The notes under the pieces are model-generated. The model saw only the letters and a program-made list of their open reading frames with translations, did not search any database and was not told the origin of the DNA. Source: Diabrotica undecimpunctata (Eukaryota; Arthropoda; Insecta; Coleoptera; Chrysomelidae). Taken from it: a stretch of DNA of 64,000 nucleotides. Where the stretch lies: positions 85,112,417 to 85,176,416 of the forward strand of contig NC_092803.1 of NCBI RefSeq assembly GCF_040954645.1, given 5' to 3'. The position numbers and the translations under genes were made by a program. This document shows, piece by piece, positions 11,093-21,498 of the stretch; position 1 is the first letter of the stretch, and every line of letters starts with the position of its first letter.

Positions 11093-12655
11093 ATGGATGC
11101 CGTAGCGGGTCCAAGTAATGTACAAAGAAAGCGGAAGTTTATGTCGGTAGAAGAAAAGCAGATTGTCTGTAAAGTGTATGAACATTTAAAAAATACACTT
11201 CGTACAGTGGAAGCTGTAGCTCAGTGTTCATTTTTAACGGGAGTATCCGTCTCGACAGTAGAACGCATTGTAAGTGAAAAAAAGGTGACTGGGATTGTGC
11301 AAGCTCTAAAAGTACATTATTGTGGTAGAAAAAAAAATTGAATTGGACGAGTACCAGCAAAATAAAGCGCCAACCCTCGAATCCATTAGGACAAAGGTAA
11401 TGGAGAATGGTCTCGTTAAAAAAATGAGCAAAGAGACGTTAAGGATAATAATAAAAGAAGATTTAAAATTTATATATGCCAAACGATCCCGTAAATCTGT
11501 CTTAATAGAAAGAAAAGATATAGTCTCATAGCGACGAAGATGTCTTCGCTCTAGAGAGGTTAGTTCTGCCCACAAAAAGATTTATTATCTGGACGAAATG
11601 TGGGTAAATGCTGGTCACACAGTATCTAAGATCTAGCAAGATACTACTATAACGAGTTATCGTCAAGTAAATTACTATTTAAATGGGAATAAGCCACAAT
11701 TAAAGGTTAAAATACGTTTATTGACGTTTCAATTTCCACTTCGGAAATGGTTCTCAAAATACAAACATTAGTAAATTTATTAATGTTTGTATTTTGAGAA
11801 CGATTTCCGAAGTGGAAATTGAAACGTCAATAAACGTATTTTAACCTTTAATTGTGGCTTATTCCCATTTAAATAGTAATTAATTTAAAATGCCACAAGA
11901 AAATAGCTTCAGAACAATATCGTCAAGTATTTGTGGATGGTTTGTCAACAGGGTTACGAGGACCAACGGGTAAAGGGCAACGACTGATTGACACCCATAT
12001 AGGTAATGAGAGTGGCATTTTAGACGATAGGTTACTATTTTTTTTTTATCTAAAAACACGGGTGATTATCACGAAGACATGGACGCCCAACGCTTTGAAA
12101 AATGGTTTGAATCCCTTCTTTCACGAGTCGAGCCAAATTCGGTAATAGTGATGGATAACGCTTCTTATCACAGCCGATTAACAGAACATTTGCCAAATAT
12201 GGCCACCAGAAAAGGAGATATGCAGACTTGGTTAGGACAAAAAGGAATTACATTTTCCGAGGACATGGTTAAGGCTGAGGTTTAAGTGTAATTATACAGA
12301 TATCGCCAGCATGTGGTAGATACAATGGCTCGTGCTAAATGCATCGCCATTTTGAGACTTCCTCATTACCATTGCGAGTTAAATCCGATATAATTAATCT
12401 GGGCTCAAATAAAGGGTTACATACCTCGTGAAAACGTGACATAAAATTTCTGATGTCCAACGTTTGTTAGAACTAGTAATGGAACGGATACGGAAAGAAG
12501 ATTGGGCGAATGCCGTAGCTCATCTGATCAAGAAAGAAGAGAAAATGTCAAAATTGGACGGGATGGTAGACAGTGTTTCCGACAAAATAATAATAAACTT
12601 AAGTGTGACTGGAGATTCCTCATCGGACGAGTTGCTGGATTCCGAAACTTCATAA
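11093..12655 (+). pseudogene. Tc1/mariner-superfamily (DDE_3-type) transposase, copy 1, broken
   Basis: ATG at 11093 follows a TTTTTATAG acceptor-like tract and starts MDAVAGPSNVQRKRKF. The first 80 residues form a helix-turn-helix region (SFLTGVSVSTVERIVSE). After frame changes the catalytic core reads YYLDEMWVNAGHTVS (first acidic motif, about 11583) and FVDGLSTGLRGPTGKGQRLI. Then come NSVIVMDNASYHSR (second Asp, about 12152), LPHYHCELNPI and LIWAQIKGYIP (third acidic region, about 12355-12420). The C-terminal tail is acidic (GDSSSDELLDSETS). A 248-bp foldback splits the core at 11670. Several stops make it dead. The second Asp survives here, unlike in the copy near 19000. Confidence 0.8.
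11670..11917. mobile_element. 248-bp foldback insert with 12-bp target duplication
   Basis: Bases 11671-11880 form an almost perfect palindrome of two ~100-base arms, followed by a 37-base non-palindromic tail. The 12-mer TATCGTCAAGTA occurs on both sides (11658-11669, 11918-11929), and removing the insert plus one copy restores the transposase frame (SYRQVFVDGLS). Each arm holds a hairpin ATTTCC-GAAGT-GGAAAT followed by TGAAACGTC, an architecture like a decayed hammerhead ribozyme. A 12-bp duplication is unlike TA or TTAA elements and fits a retroelement-type insertion. I infer an inverted dimer of a small non-autonomous retroelement end. Confidence 0.7.
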
Positions 12656-13440
12656 GCATAACGTAGGTAATTATTTCTTTGCTTTGTAGTTAACCTTCTA
12701 TCTAAATGGAATATATTAATTATTTGCAAAGTTTTCGGTTTTTTAAGTATTGTATTAGGCACCCTATAATAACAACATTTTACTTTATTTTGTATAGTAT
12801 TTTTAGTTGTTAGACAACTATAAGATAAAGTTAAAGCCACGTACAAAGACCGCTTTGCCATTTAATTCTGATAACTTTAGTACTAGTCGACCAAGTAAGC
12901 GAAGATATATTTTCCAACATCTTTATGTATAACATTTTACTGCTCTGTTGTGTTAGTCGGCTCTGTTTAATACGTTTTCGATTATTTTATTGAAATAGGA
13001 CTGACGGAATATAATATATCGTATTCATAGTGAATTTATTATTTATTTATTTTCATTTTAATGATTTTTGTTTAATTTTTGTGAAGCATAAACTAAACTA
13101 AAACCAACTAAACAAAGTTATGCATTTGCAAGAACACATTGTTATTAGAAAAATAACGTTTTATCCACATATATAATTGAAAAATTATTCATGTTATCTA
13201 AACTATTGTTATGGGCAAATAAATATGTGCTACAGCCACGATATCTGTGAATATCGTATTACCATCAAATTCATACTTACATTTTTACATTTTTGTTGAT
13301 GATTAAAAATTAAATGATCTGGTATTATTTAATATCTTAGTGAGAATTCTCAAAAATGTTATTTTAAGTTTTTGCAAAGCTTTACAAAAAACGTTTTTGC
13401 AATCTCAGTGTTTAATTTATCGTTATATGATATGGGCCGA
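12656..13440. other. AT-rich spacer, no gene seen
   Basis: Downstream of the transposase remnant the sequence is AT-rich. No matching terminal repeat, coding frame or RNA gene was recognised. Confidence 0.6.
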
Positions 13441-13580
13441 TGACTCTTATCGTGTTTTTGCTTTGCCTACTATCTTTTTCCATTCTCTCTGGTCCTGAAT
13501 CTTTCCTCTCCAAATTGCAATTTTTATCTTTGATATATTTCCTAGTAGTTGGTCTCTCCATCTTATTTTGGGCTTTTTGG
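13440..13580 (-). pseudogene. LINE ORF2 C-terminal scrap
   Basis: The minus strand reads PKIRWRDQLLGNISKIK, then REWKKIVGKAKTR before a stop. This is the short basic block that ends many non-LTR ORF2 proteins. Next to it on the plus strand (13650-13740) is another scrap of the same kind (RKRWITGGE), in the opposite direction. Confidence 0.55.
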
Positions 13581-14931
13581 ATAATAATAGCTCACCTAGT
13601 AGGAGCTTAGAACACTTAGTGGAACTATGATGGGACGTCGGCCAGTATAAAATCCAAGGAAGCGGTGGATAACTGGAGGAGAATAGTCAAGGAAAGATAT
13701 GCTTGGAGCCGGATGCTGGGAGAGGACAGGACCTGACGTGGGCTGTAGAACCATAGGAGAGAGATTATATTATATAGAGATTTATAGTATAGTACAGTAA
13801 ACTGAATGATTTCTATATTAAAAATGTCATTAATAAAATAAATTTTATTGTGCGTAATAAATTATATATAAATATTATATTCATTTAATTTGCTTTTAAC
13901 GGAACAAAATCAAATATTCTTACAGACCATAAAATATACGAAATTAAATAAATTACTTGATTTAAATTTTAAAAATTGTTTGATGCCTATTGATCATCGC
14001 CTAATTACTAAGCTGTCTTCTTATATGGCTTTTACTTTACCTGTCAAAACACACATGATAATTTAATAATTATATCGGTCTTAGATTGAATTTGTACGTA
14101 ATTACGTATGTATTGAAATAAATAATTAAAATCTTATTTTGGTACGCCTCTGCAAAGTTGATAAGGGAAATATCCTTTCGTCGCTTTAAATCCGATGTTG
14201 CCAATTAATCACCTTCAATTAAAAATTGTTTTAGTATAGTTAAAAATGTGATTTTCATTACAACCAATAATTGTGGCTTAATCGCATATAAAAATAATAT
14301 TCAAATTAGCCCTGCCACAAAAAGTGTTTCATAACCTTGCTAAATAATAGAAATAGAAATAGAAATATGCTTTATGGTCACTGAAAATTTTACAATTTTA
14401 TGGACAAAGCTTACATAAGTTAAAAAAAGTAATAATAACAATAACAATTAAAATTTACTAAAATTACATAAATCGTCAATAAAATATAAAAATATAACAT
14501 AAAATATAAAAATATAACTTAATAAGACTTGGAGTCGACATTAATTCAAAAGTAGTAACTTTAGGTATAAGAAACTCTAATCATATTTAAAACAGAATGA
14601 ATTTCTTATTTTAATAAAATTATAAAATGTAGGATGTTTCATTTAAAATTAACTATCTGTGGTTTGAACTTTTAAAAAAATTTCACATCCCGTATTTAAA
14701 TTGAACAAAAAATATTCTCTGTAAAGATTTTCAAGAGATTAGGTTTATAAATATATGAGAAGTGTTCATAATCCTGTCTCTATGGATGCAACATTTTTTT
14801 GTAGATGTATTGTTTCTTGCCAGTCCCAAGGCGGGATAAAGGAGGGAGGTTGGGCGACAGGCTAGTGGCTTATACCACGAAAAAACCATTACTACGGAAC
14901 GCGTAAATAAGCCTCGGAATGGACAGATATT
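13581..14931. other. AT-rich intergenic with a solitary repeat end
   Basis: No gene is seen. At about 14262-14340 the sequence AATTGTGGCTTAATCGCATA and the following GCCACAAAAAG resemble the tail of the foldback at 11670-11917, so it is probably a solitary decayed copy of that family. Confidence 0.5.
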
Positions 14932-15640
14932 CTTCTTCTTCTTGTAGTGCCTATCCGTTTGGGATGTTTTCGACCATCATGGCAATCTGTATTTTGAAAA
15001 CTTCTGCTTTGAAAAGATTTGTGTTGAACCACGTACGTAGATTTTCAGCAGAAAATTCTTCGCCTTCCTGGTCTTCATTTTCCTTCTACTTTTCCTTGGA
15101 GAATTAATAGCGGCAACCCATATCTTTCGTTGTTCCTCATCATATGACCGAGATATTCGTTTTGGCTGTTATTATTGTGGTTAACAACTCTTTTCCTTTT
15201 TGCATTCTTAATAAAACGTCCTGTATTATAGTAACGTGGTCGGTATAGGATATCTTCAGGATTCGACGATAAAGCCGCAGTTCGAAAGCCTCAATTTTCT
15301 TGTAAGTAGTGTCTGTGAGAGTCCACTACTCAACTCCACAGTTAAGTAGTGGACTCCCGACTCAACAGTATAGGAAATCATTGACACTGATTCTTTCAAT
15401 TTGCTGTTCCTTCTTAGAGGTCATTACATTTTGTTTTCTTAATGTTTAGTGAAAGTCCATATCTCTGACTCACTTCTGTAATTCTATCATTAACTCCTAA
15501 AGGGCTTCATAACTGTCAGCGAATACCACCGTGTCATCCGCGTATCTTATGTTATTGATACATTCTCCGTTAATTCGAATTCCGGCTTCTCCCGTACCCA
15601 CTGCGTTCCGAAAACCAAACTGTTTACAGATTTTAACGCA
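14932..15640 (-). pseudogene. LINE reverse transcriptase remnant, minus strand
   Basis: Read leftward from about 15640, the frame gives GEAGIRINGECINNIRYADD, then TVVFADSYEAL (RT catalytic YADD, about 15525-15550). Later pieces include FELRLYRRILKISYTDHVT and EYLSIP-like text after several shifts. The 3' end at 14932 is a GAAGAAGAAGAA tail. Only the RT core and thumb remain. It abuts a plus-strand LINE of related type at about 15650, head to head. Confidence 0.75.
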
Positions 15641-15659
15641 ACGATATTGGCAACGGAAC

Positions 15660-17720
15660 ATGGATTTCTCTTTGGGCACTTGGAACGTTAGAACTTTGAA
15701 TAGACCGCGAGCGTTGAGCGCCCTGCTCAATAAATTGAAAAGATACAGGATTGGTTCGTCAGCAATTCAGAGAACAGGGTGAGTAGGGAAGGGTATCCTG
15801 GACACAAAAACATACATCATCTTGTAAAGTGGTTTAGATACAGGAAATAAAGAATTTGTGGTGGTATTTAAGATAATAATAAACTAAAACACCTCATAAC
15901 AGATTTTTAAGTAGTTAATGAACGAATTTGTAAGATACGAATAAAGACTCACTTCTTCAACAGTTCGTTCAAACTAACGAACAAGATGAGGACACCAAAG
16001 TAGATTTTTACCAATTACTAGAACAAACATATGACCTACTACCAAAAAACGACATCAAAATAGTCAGAGGTGACACAAACGCAAAGTTAGAAATTGAAAA
16101 AGCCAACAACGAGACACAAATGAAAACGGCCAATATCTTATTGACTTTTCAGCTATTAAAAACATTGTCATCAGTTCTACCCAATTTCCCCACAAAAGTA
16201 TACACAAAGGCACCTGGATATCCCCTGGAGGAGATGTCATAATCCAAATAGACCACGTTTTGATAGAAAAGAGATCCGCAAGAAGTGCATGCTGCGGCTG
16301 AGACCGCAGTTCAGGTACACTTTAAATGTATGATCAACCAACAGGTGAAGGCGAATCAACCAAGAAAAGAAATTATAGGAAGCCGGAAAAACTGAAAAGG
16401 CTCGAAACTCAAAACAAATATGAAGAAGAAATAAAGCGTAAGCTCAGTGGAACCTAATAAGTAGAACCATATTACCTGCAACAAAATCAATGCTAAGAAC
16501 TAAAGAAAAAAAAAAGATGATAATGGTTTGATGATGAGTGTAAGGCGGCAATTGAATAACGAAATAAAGCACATATTTAACTAGACGAACTAGAGAAAAA
16601 AAAAATGATATTACTTTTAGAAAGAGAAAACCAACAATTATTGGACATGAAACTTTAAAGCAGACAAAAGACGAAATGTATAATGTATCAAACAAATGAA
16701 ACCAGGATATAAACCAAAAACTAATTTGTGTAGGAATAAAAACGGCGAAATAACCTGCAACAATAAAGAAATTGAAGAAACTTGGAAAATATATTTTGCA
16801 AAACTGCTTACCAAAAACTCTCACAATGATGATGTAGTATACACAGAACATGAACTATTGGAAGAAGCAGAAAACAAAGAGAATAAGACAACAAAACAGC
16901 CAACGATAGAAGTTGAAAGGGCAATTAAACTGCAGAAAAATAACAAGCATGTGATGGAATTGCCGCAGAATTGTTTAAGTTGGGAGGAAAGGAAATAACG
17001 AAAAGCATATACGAGCTCATACACAGAATATGGAGACAAGAAAATATGCCAAAAGAGTGGAATAAGAGTATTATATGCCAATCAAAAAAAAAGGGCGACA
17101 AACTCCTCTGTCAAAACTATAGAGGAATTTCCTTGCTCTATTGTGTATAAAATATTTACCAGTATACTTAACCATACCACGATACCATATACCAATAGCA
17201 CTACAGCAGCTCGTAAAATACTATTTTGGGCTCAATCTTTTTAAATCCTCAATTATATCGAGATATACAAAAGTAAAACTCTACAAAACAATAATACGCC
17301 CAGTCCTAACATATGGTTCAGAGCTGGAATCTAACAATAACTAATGAAATCTTGTTAGGATGTTTCGAAAAAAAAAGTACTAAGCCGAATCTATGGAGCG
17401 GTGGATGACAATGGAGTGTGGAGAAGACGATATAACTTCGAACTTTATAGAATATATCAGATATCATAAAATATATTAATATAGGATGTTTGAGGTGGAT
17501 AGAGCATGTAATGCGGATGAATAAAATGACTCAGCTGGAAAAACGCTCCTTGATAGACCCATTGGTCAGAGAAGAAAAGGAAGATCCAGAACAAGGTTCC
17601 TTGATAACATCGATGAAGACATGAGAAATATGAGAATACGTGCTTGGTGGAGGAAGGCGATGGATAAGTACGACTGGAGAGAAATTCTTGAGAAGGCTAG
17701 GACCCACGCAGAGTTTTAAA
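15660..17720 (+). pseudogene. LINE EN-RT remnant, plus strand, internally deleted
   Basis: The start reads MDFSLGTWNVRTLNRP, the first block of an APE-type endonuclease. A linker region follows with MKPGYKPKTNLCRNKNGEI (about 16696), then RT domains 1-2 (NMPKEWNKSII-like, then [20 protein letters not shown] near 17100). The RT core with YADD is missing: at about 17190-17240 the frame jumps to the thumb ([16 protein letters not shown], about 17270). The C-terminus reads LDNIDEDMRNMRIRAWWRKA, ending at a stop near 17717. It has many stops and shifts, so it is dead. Confidence 0.75.
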
Positions 17721-17849
17721 GCCAGAATGATGATACGTAACCGAAGACTACAAACCCTCTCAGATAAGATCATCGGAGAATATCAGGCGGGATTTACACA
17801 AGGAAGATCAGCCATCGACCAACTATGCACGGTTAAGCAAAACCTGTGA
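17721..17849 (+). pseudogene. extra LINE RT domain-2 fragment
   Basis: The frame reads LQTLSDKIIGEYQAGFTQGR then SAIDQLCTVKQNL and stops. This is the RT block that normally lies before the catalytic core, yet here it follows the C-terminal end of the previous LINE. It is a separate truncated copy or a rearranged piece. Confidence 0.65.
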
Positions 17850-17949
17850 ATAATAAATAGAGCAAATTTATACAAAATATTAAGTTAACGAAATGTTCAG
17901 TATACAAGACAATTGTGAAGAAATAAAACAAATATTTTTAAAAAATGTT

Positions 17950-18830
17950 GTGAGAGGTATCATTCCTATATATAGGGTGCAAATCACTTATGGAATAAAA
18001 TTATGTCTGTCCTTGTTTTCAAAAATTATAAAAAATACTGAAACTCGTCGACTTTTATACAAAAATATGCGTTTTTTAAACATAAATTTAAATGTTCAGG
18101 CTGACTCACGCAAGTCTAGCATGGTTCATAAGCTGTATTTTTAATGCAACACCTTGTATATTTTTATATTTTTAAAAGCTCCTTAACAACCTACTCTCAA
18201 CGAACTATATCATGTTGGGTCTATTAAATTATATTAAATTATACAATGTGGAAACCACTTATGGAATAAAATTGTGTTTGTACTTATTTTAGAAAATTAT
18301 GAAAAACATTGAGACATGTCATCTTTTAAATTCAAATATTAGCTTTTTAAATATAAATTTAATTGTACAGAGTGATTCACACAAGTCTACCATAGTTCAT
18401 CAGCTTTATTATGAATGGAAGACCTGTAGATTTTTATGTTTTTAAAATCTCCTAATTAATAAAACAAACTATATTATGTAGGGTCCGTTATGACTAAAAC
18501 AAAGTGAAATTTTGATATTATGTATAATTTTCTTCAAGAAATTAAATACAACACCCAATATATTGATATTTAATTTAAAGTGTGATCAATTATTTATTGA
18601 AAGATTTTACGTAATTTCAAAATTCCTTGTATTATTCATATGAACCTATATAATATACTTTTTGAGATGAGGTTGTTAAGTAGCTTCTTAAAACATAAAA
18701 ATATACAGGGTGTTTCATCAAAAATAAATATTATGGATTATGCTAGACTTGCGTGAATCAGCGTACATTTAAATTTATGTTTAAAAAGCGCACATTTATA
18801 TATGAGAGTCGACGGGTCTCAACCTTTTGA
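17950..18830. repeat. three related terminal-repeat-like fragments
   Basis: The blocks at about 17970-18160 and 18240-18440 are diverged direct copies: both contain CACTTATGGAATAAAATT and an ACGCAAGTCTA/ACACAAGTCTA block. A third at about 18705-18830 is inverted and reads CAGGGTGTTTCATCAAAAAT at its edge, with the same TAAACATAAATTTAAATG core. The CAGGGTG edge is like mariner-type ends. They are probably solitary TIRs or MITEs, and the third may be the left end of the element holding the transposase at 19000. Confidence 0.6.
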
Positions 18831-18999
18831 TTTTTGCCGATAGGACACACTGATGAAAAGATATCGAATTTTTACCATCGAGTTAATACAAATTTTGTTT
18901 AAAATTGATTTCCCGCGCGTAACTGACATTCGAATTGCCCGTCGCTTTAGCGGTTGTTTCTGAGAGAACGGTTCATTCTACACAAAAGTGGACTTAAAG

Positions 19000-19832
19000 C
19001 CAGAGAACAAAATATGAATGTAAGTGAAGTAGTTACATTATGTAGGTATTTAAGTAGTACAAAGTAATTAAAACAGACGATGAAACAAGATATACTAGTA
19101 CTTTGAAGGTTGAGACAAGAGGAAGGAAACAAATAAAATTGGATGATACAACCAAACAGGCAGTATACAACGTCGTGCAGTACATGAATTTTATTTCAAA
19201 AAGGAATTACCAACTATTAAAAAAATTGCTTCTTCTCTTCAATCTAATGAAAATATTCCAAAAATATCAAGACGTGTTTTGTTACGTACTTTACGTGAAA
19301 TGAAGTTTAAAGGTATTTCAAGAGAAAGAGAAATAGTACCCCTATTGAAAAATAAGAACTTATTTTATGGCGCAGAAAGTATCTGAAACAAATAGCAGAA
19401 TTTCGAAGAGATGAAAAAAAAAACATATCATACAGATGAAATATGGTTAAATGTAGGCCATACGGTGACAACAATTTGGCAGGATTTAAATGTGAAAAAC
19501 AAACGACAAGCTTTCCTAACTGGTTTGTCGACAGGTTTAGAAGCCCCATCTGGAAAGGGAAAACGCCTTATTATTAGCCATATTGGTAGCGACTCAGGAT
19601 TTGTCAAAGGAGGTTTAAATGCATTTGTTTCCAAAAAGACTGGAGATTACTATGAAGAAATGGATGCAATGATTATGAAAAATGGTTTTCAGATATTCTG
19701 TTCAAAATCAAACCAGGATCTGTTATTGTTATGGGAAACGCTCCATATCACTGCCGACGTGTAGAACAGTTACTAACCACCATAACATTGTGAGCTAAAA
19801 CACAGAACTTATATGGGCTCAAATAATAATGA
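19000..19832 (+). pseudogene. DDE_3-type transposase, copy 2, N-terminal and core part
   Basis: Reading across frames gives GLKAREQNMNVSEVV (N-terminal region), ETRGRKQIKLDDTTKQAVYN, RVLLRTLREMKFKGI and then the core. The core has TYHTDEIWLNVGHTVTTIWQ (first acidic motif, about 19432), FLTGLSTGLEAPSGKGKRLI, and SVIVMGNAPYHC where family members have VMDNA. The second catalytic Asp is therefore Gly here (about 19735), so the enzyme would be dead even without the frameshifts. The text stops at ELIWAQI, where a Jockey LINE is inserted, and resumes at 24396. Confidence 0.8.
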
Positions 19833-20163
19833 TTAGTCGATTGACTGTCGGACGGTAAGCACGTGCGTGTGACTGAGTTCGGTAGTGAAGAGAATAAACC
19901 AGTATAGAAGCGGTAAGCCGTTCAGTTAATTAAATATAATTTATTAGTATTTATACTCATTGTTAATATAAAATAAAGAAACAATAACAACAGACGTTCA
20001 GAGCAGGTTTGTCTTCGAAGAGTAGATCTGGACAGATCTGCTATCGCAATGTTTGTTTTTGTTTTTATCGCTTGTGCCATTAATAAAAATAAAATAGGCC
20101 AGGCCTTAAACAAAAATTATTAGACTATTTAAATTTATTTATTTATATTAGTTATTCAATGCG

Positions 20164-21498
20164 ATGTTCGCAGAGAATACACAACGTTCACAAAATGAGC
20201 AGTCGCTTTATAATGCATGGTGTCAGTCAGAAGAAAATGTTAAGAGACTTAATATGGATAACCAACGGTTGAGTCAAATAATCGCCGATATGGAAAAGAG
20301 ATTAGCGCAGCTGGAAAAAGCCGAACAACATACAGGGTTAACCGCAAGTGCTGATGAATCACAAAAGAAATTAAAAACAGATAAACTTGAATACTGCACC
20401 GATGAAGAAGATTTAGCGTATGAAACGGGCTGGATAAGAACCGAAAACAGGAAAACTAACAAAAAACGTAAAATGGATACCTCATTATCTCCTCCCTCTC
20501 AGCAAAAATCAAGTGCAGAAACACAAATTGAAAAACCAATAAAAAAACCAAAACCACCACCTCCGGTTGTAGTAGAAGGTTTTCAAAGTGCTGTTGACCT
20601 AAGCAAGCTTCTGACTGAGGCTGGTATTACATTCACTATGAAAATCATAAACAGTGAAGTTATAAAAATTAATACAGCCAATAGCGATCATTATAGAGCT
20701 TTAATAGACAAATTAAATACGAGTAACCTTTCGTACCACACTTATGAAAATAAGCAAGAGAGACCAATTAGAGTTGTTGTTAAGAAATTACATCACACAT
20801 GGCCACCAGAGGAAATAGTAAAAGACCTACAAAACCGACAATATAAAGCCATTAAAGCTGATAAGAAATTCAAATGGAAAACTAAAAAACCACTAGATAT
20901 GTTCATCCTAACATTTAGACAGGATGAAGATATAAATAGAATTTACGGCATAACAGACATACTTAGTACGAGAGTTGAAATCGAGCCATTAAGGAGTTCC
21001 AGATTAGTCCCACAATGTAAAAGATGCCAGGCTTACGGACACACGTGGAAATACTGTAAAAAGGAGCCAAGATGTGTAAAATGTATTGGTAAACACCTTA
21101 CTAAAGATTGCCAAAAACCACCAGAAGATAAACCAAAATGTGTTCATTGTGGAGAAAACCATCCTGCAAACTACCGCGGATGTTATGTAGCGAAAAAATT
21201 ACAAATAATAAGAAACGAGAGAACAAACAAAGGCAATGTTATAAAAGCGCCCCATAGAGTTATTGAAAGCAAAAAACTAAAAACGGCAGAGGTCACTGAA
21301 AATAGAAGTTACAGCGATGTAACAAAAAATGCAAGGAGACATGCATCATCGCAAGAAGAAAAAGAAACTGACATTACATTAAAAATGATATTGGAAAAGC
21401 TCACCAAGATTGATGACAAAATAACTCAAATCGATATCAGAGTTACCCGACTAGAGCATAGCGCTAAAGGAGCTATTCCGAAAATCAGAAATGGCTAA
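20164..21498 (+). CDS. Jockey ORF1, gag-like RNA-binding protein
   Basis: This 444-residue protein is expected to coat the LINE RNA. Residues about 25-65 look coiled-coil (leucine-rich, charged), followed by a basic linker with KKNKKRK-like stretches. Residues about 195-280 match the domain that precedes zinc knuckles in Jockey gag proteins (RPIRVVVKKLHHTWPPEEIV). Three CCHC-type knuckles follow at about 285-341: CKRCQAYGHTWKYC, CVKCIGKHLTKDC and CVHCGENHPANYRGC. The last 40 residues are again helical and charged. The start at 20164 is the first ATG of the frame. The stop overlaps ORF2 by 8 bases in a +1 frame. No inactivating change is visible. Confidence 0.88.
   Translation: MFAENTQRSQNEQSLYNAWCQSEENVKRLNMDNQRLSQIIADMEKRLAQLEKAEQHTGLTASADESQKKLKTDKLEYCTDEEDLAYETGWIRTENRKTNKKRKMDTSLSPPSQQKSSAETQIEKPIKKPKPPPPVVVEGFQSAVDLSKLLTEAGITFTMKIINSEVIKINTANSDHYRALIDKLNTSNLSYHTYENKQERPIRVVVKKLHHTWPPEEIVKDLQNRQYKAIKADKKFKWKTKKPLDMFILTFRQDEDINRIYGITDILSTRVEIEPLRSSRLVPQCKRCQAYGHTWKYCKKEPRCVKCIGKHLTKDCQKPPEDKPKCVHCGENHPANYRGCYVAKKLQIIRNERTNKGNVIKAPHRVIESKKLKTAEVTENRSYSDVTKNARRHASSQEEKETDITLKMILEKLTKIDDKITQIDIRVTRLEHSAKGAIPKIRNG

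Noticed and set aside
16444..16851. 135-codon minus-strand frame rich in Phe and Ile, looking like a membrane protein
   Set aside because: It is antisense to an A-rich LINE linker; the hydrophobicity comes from T-rich codons, not from a real membrane protein.
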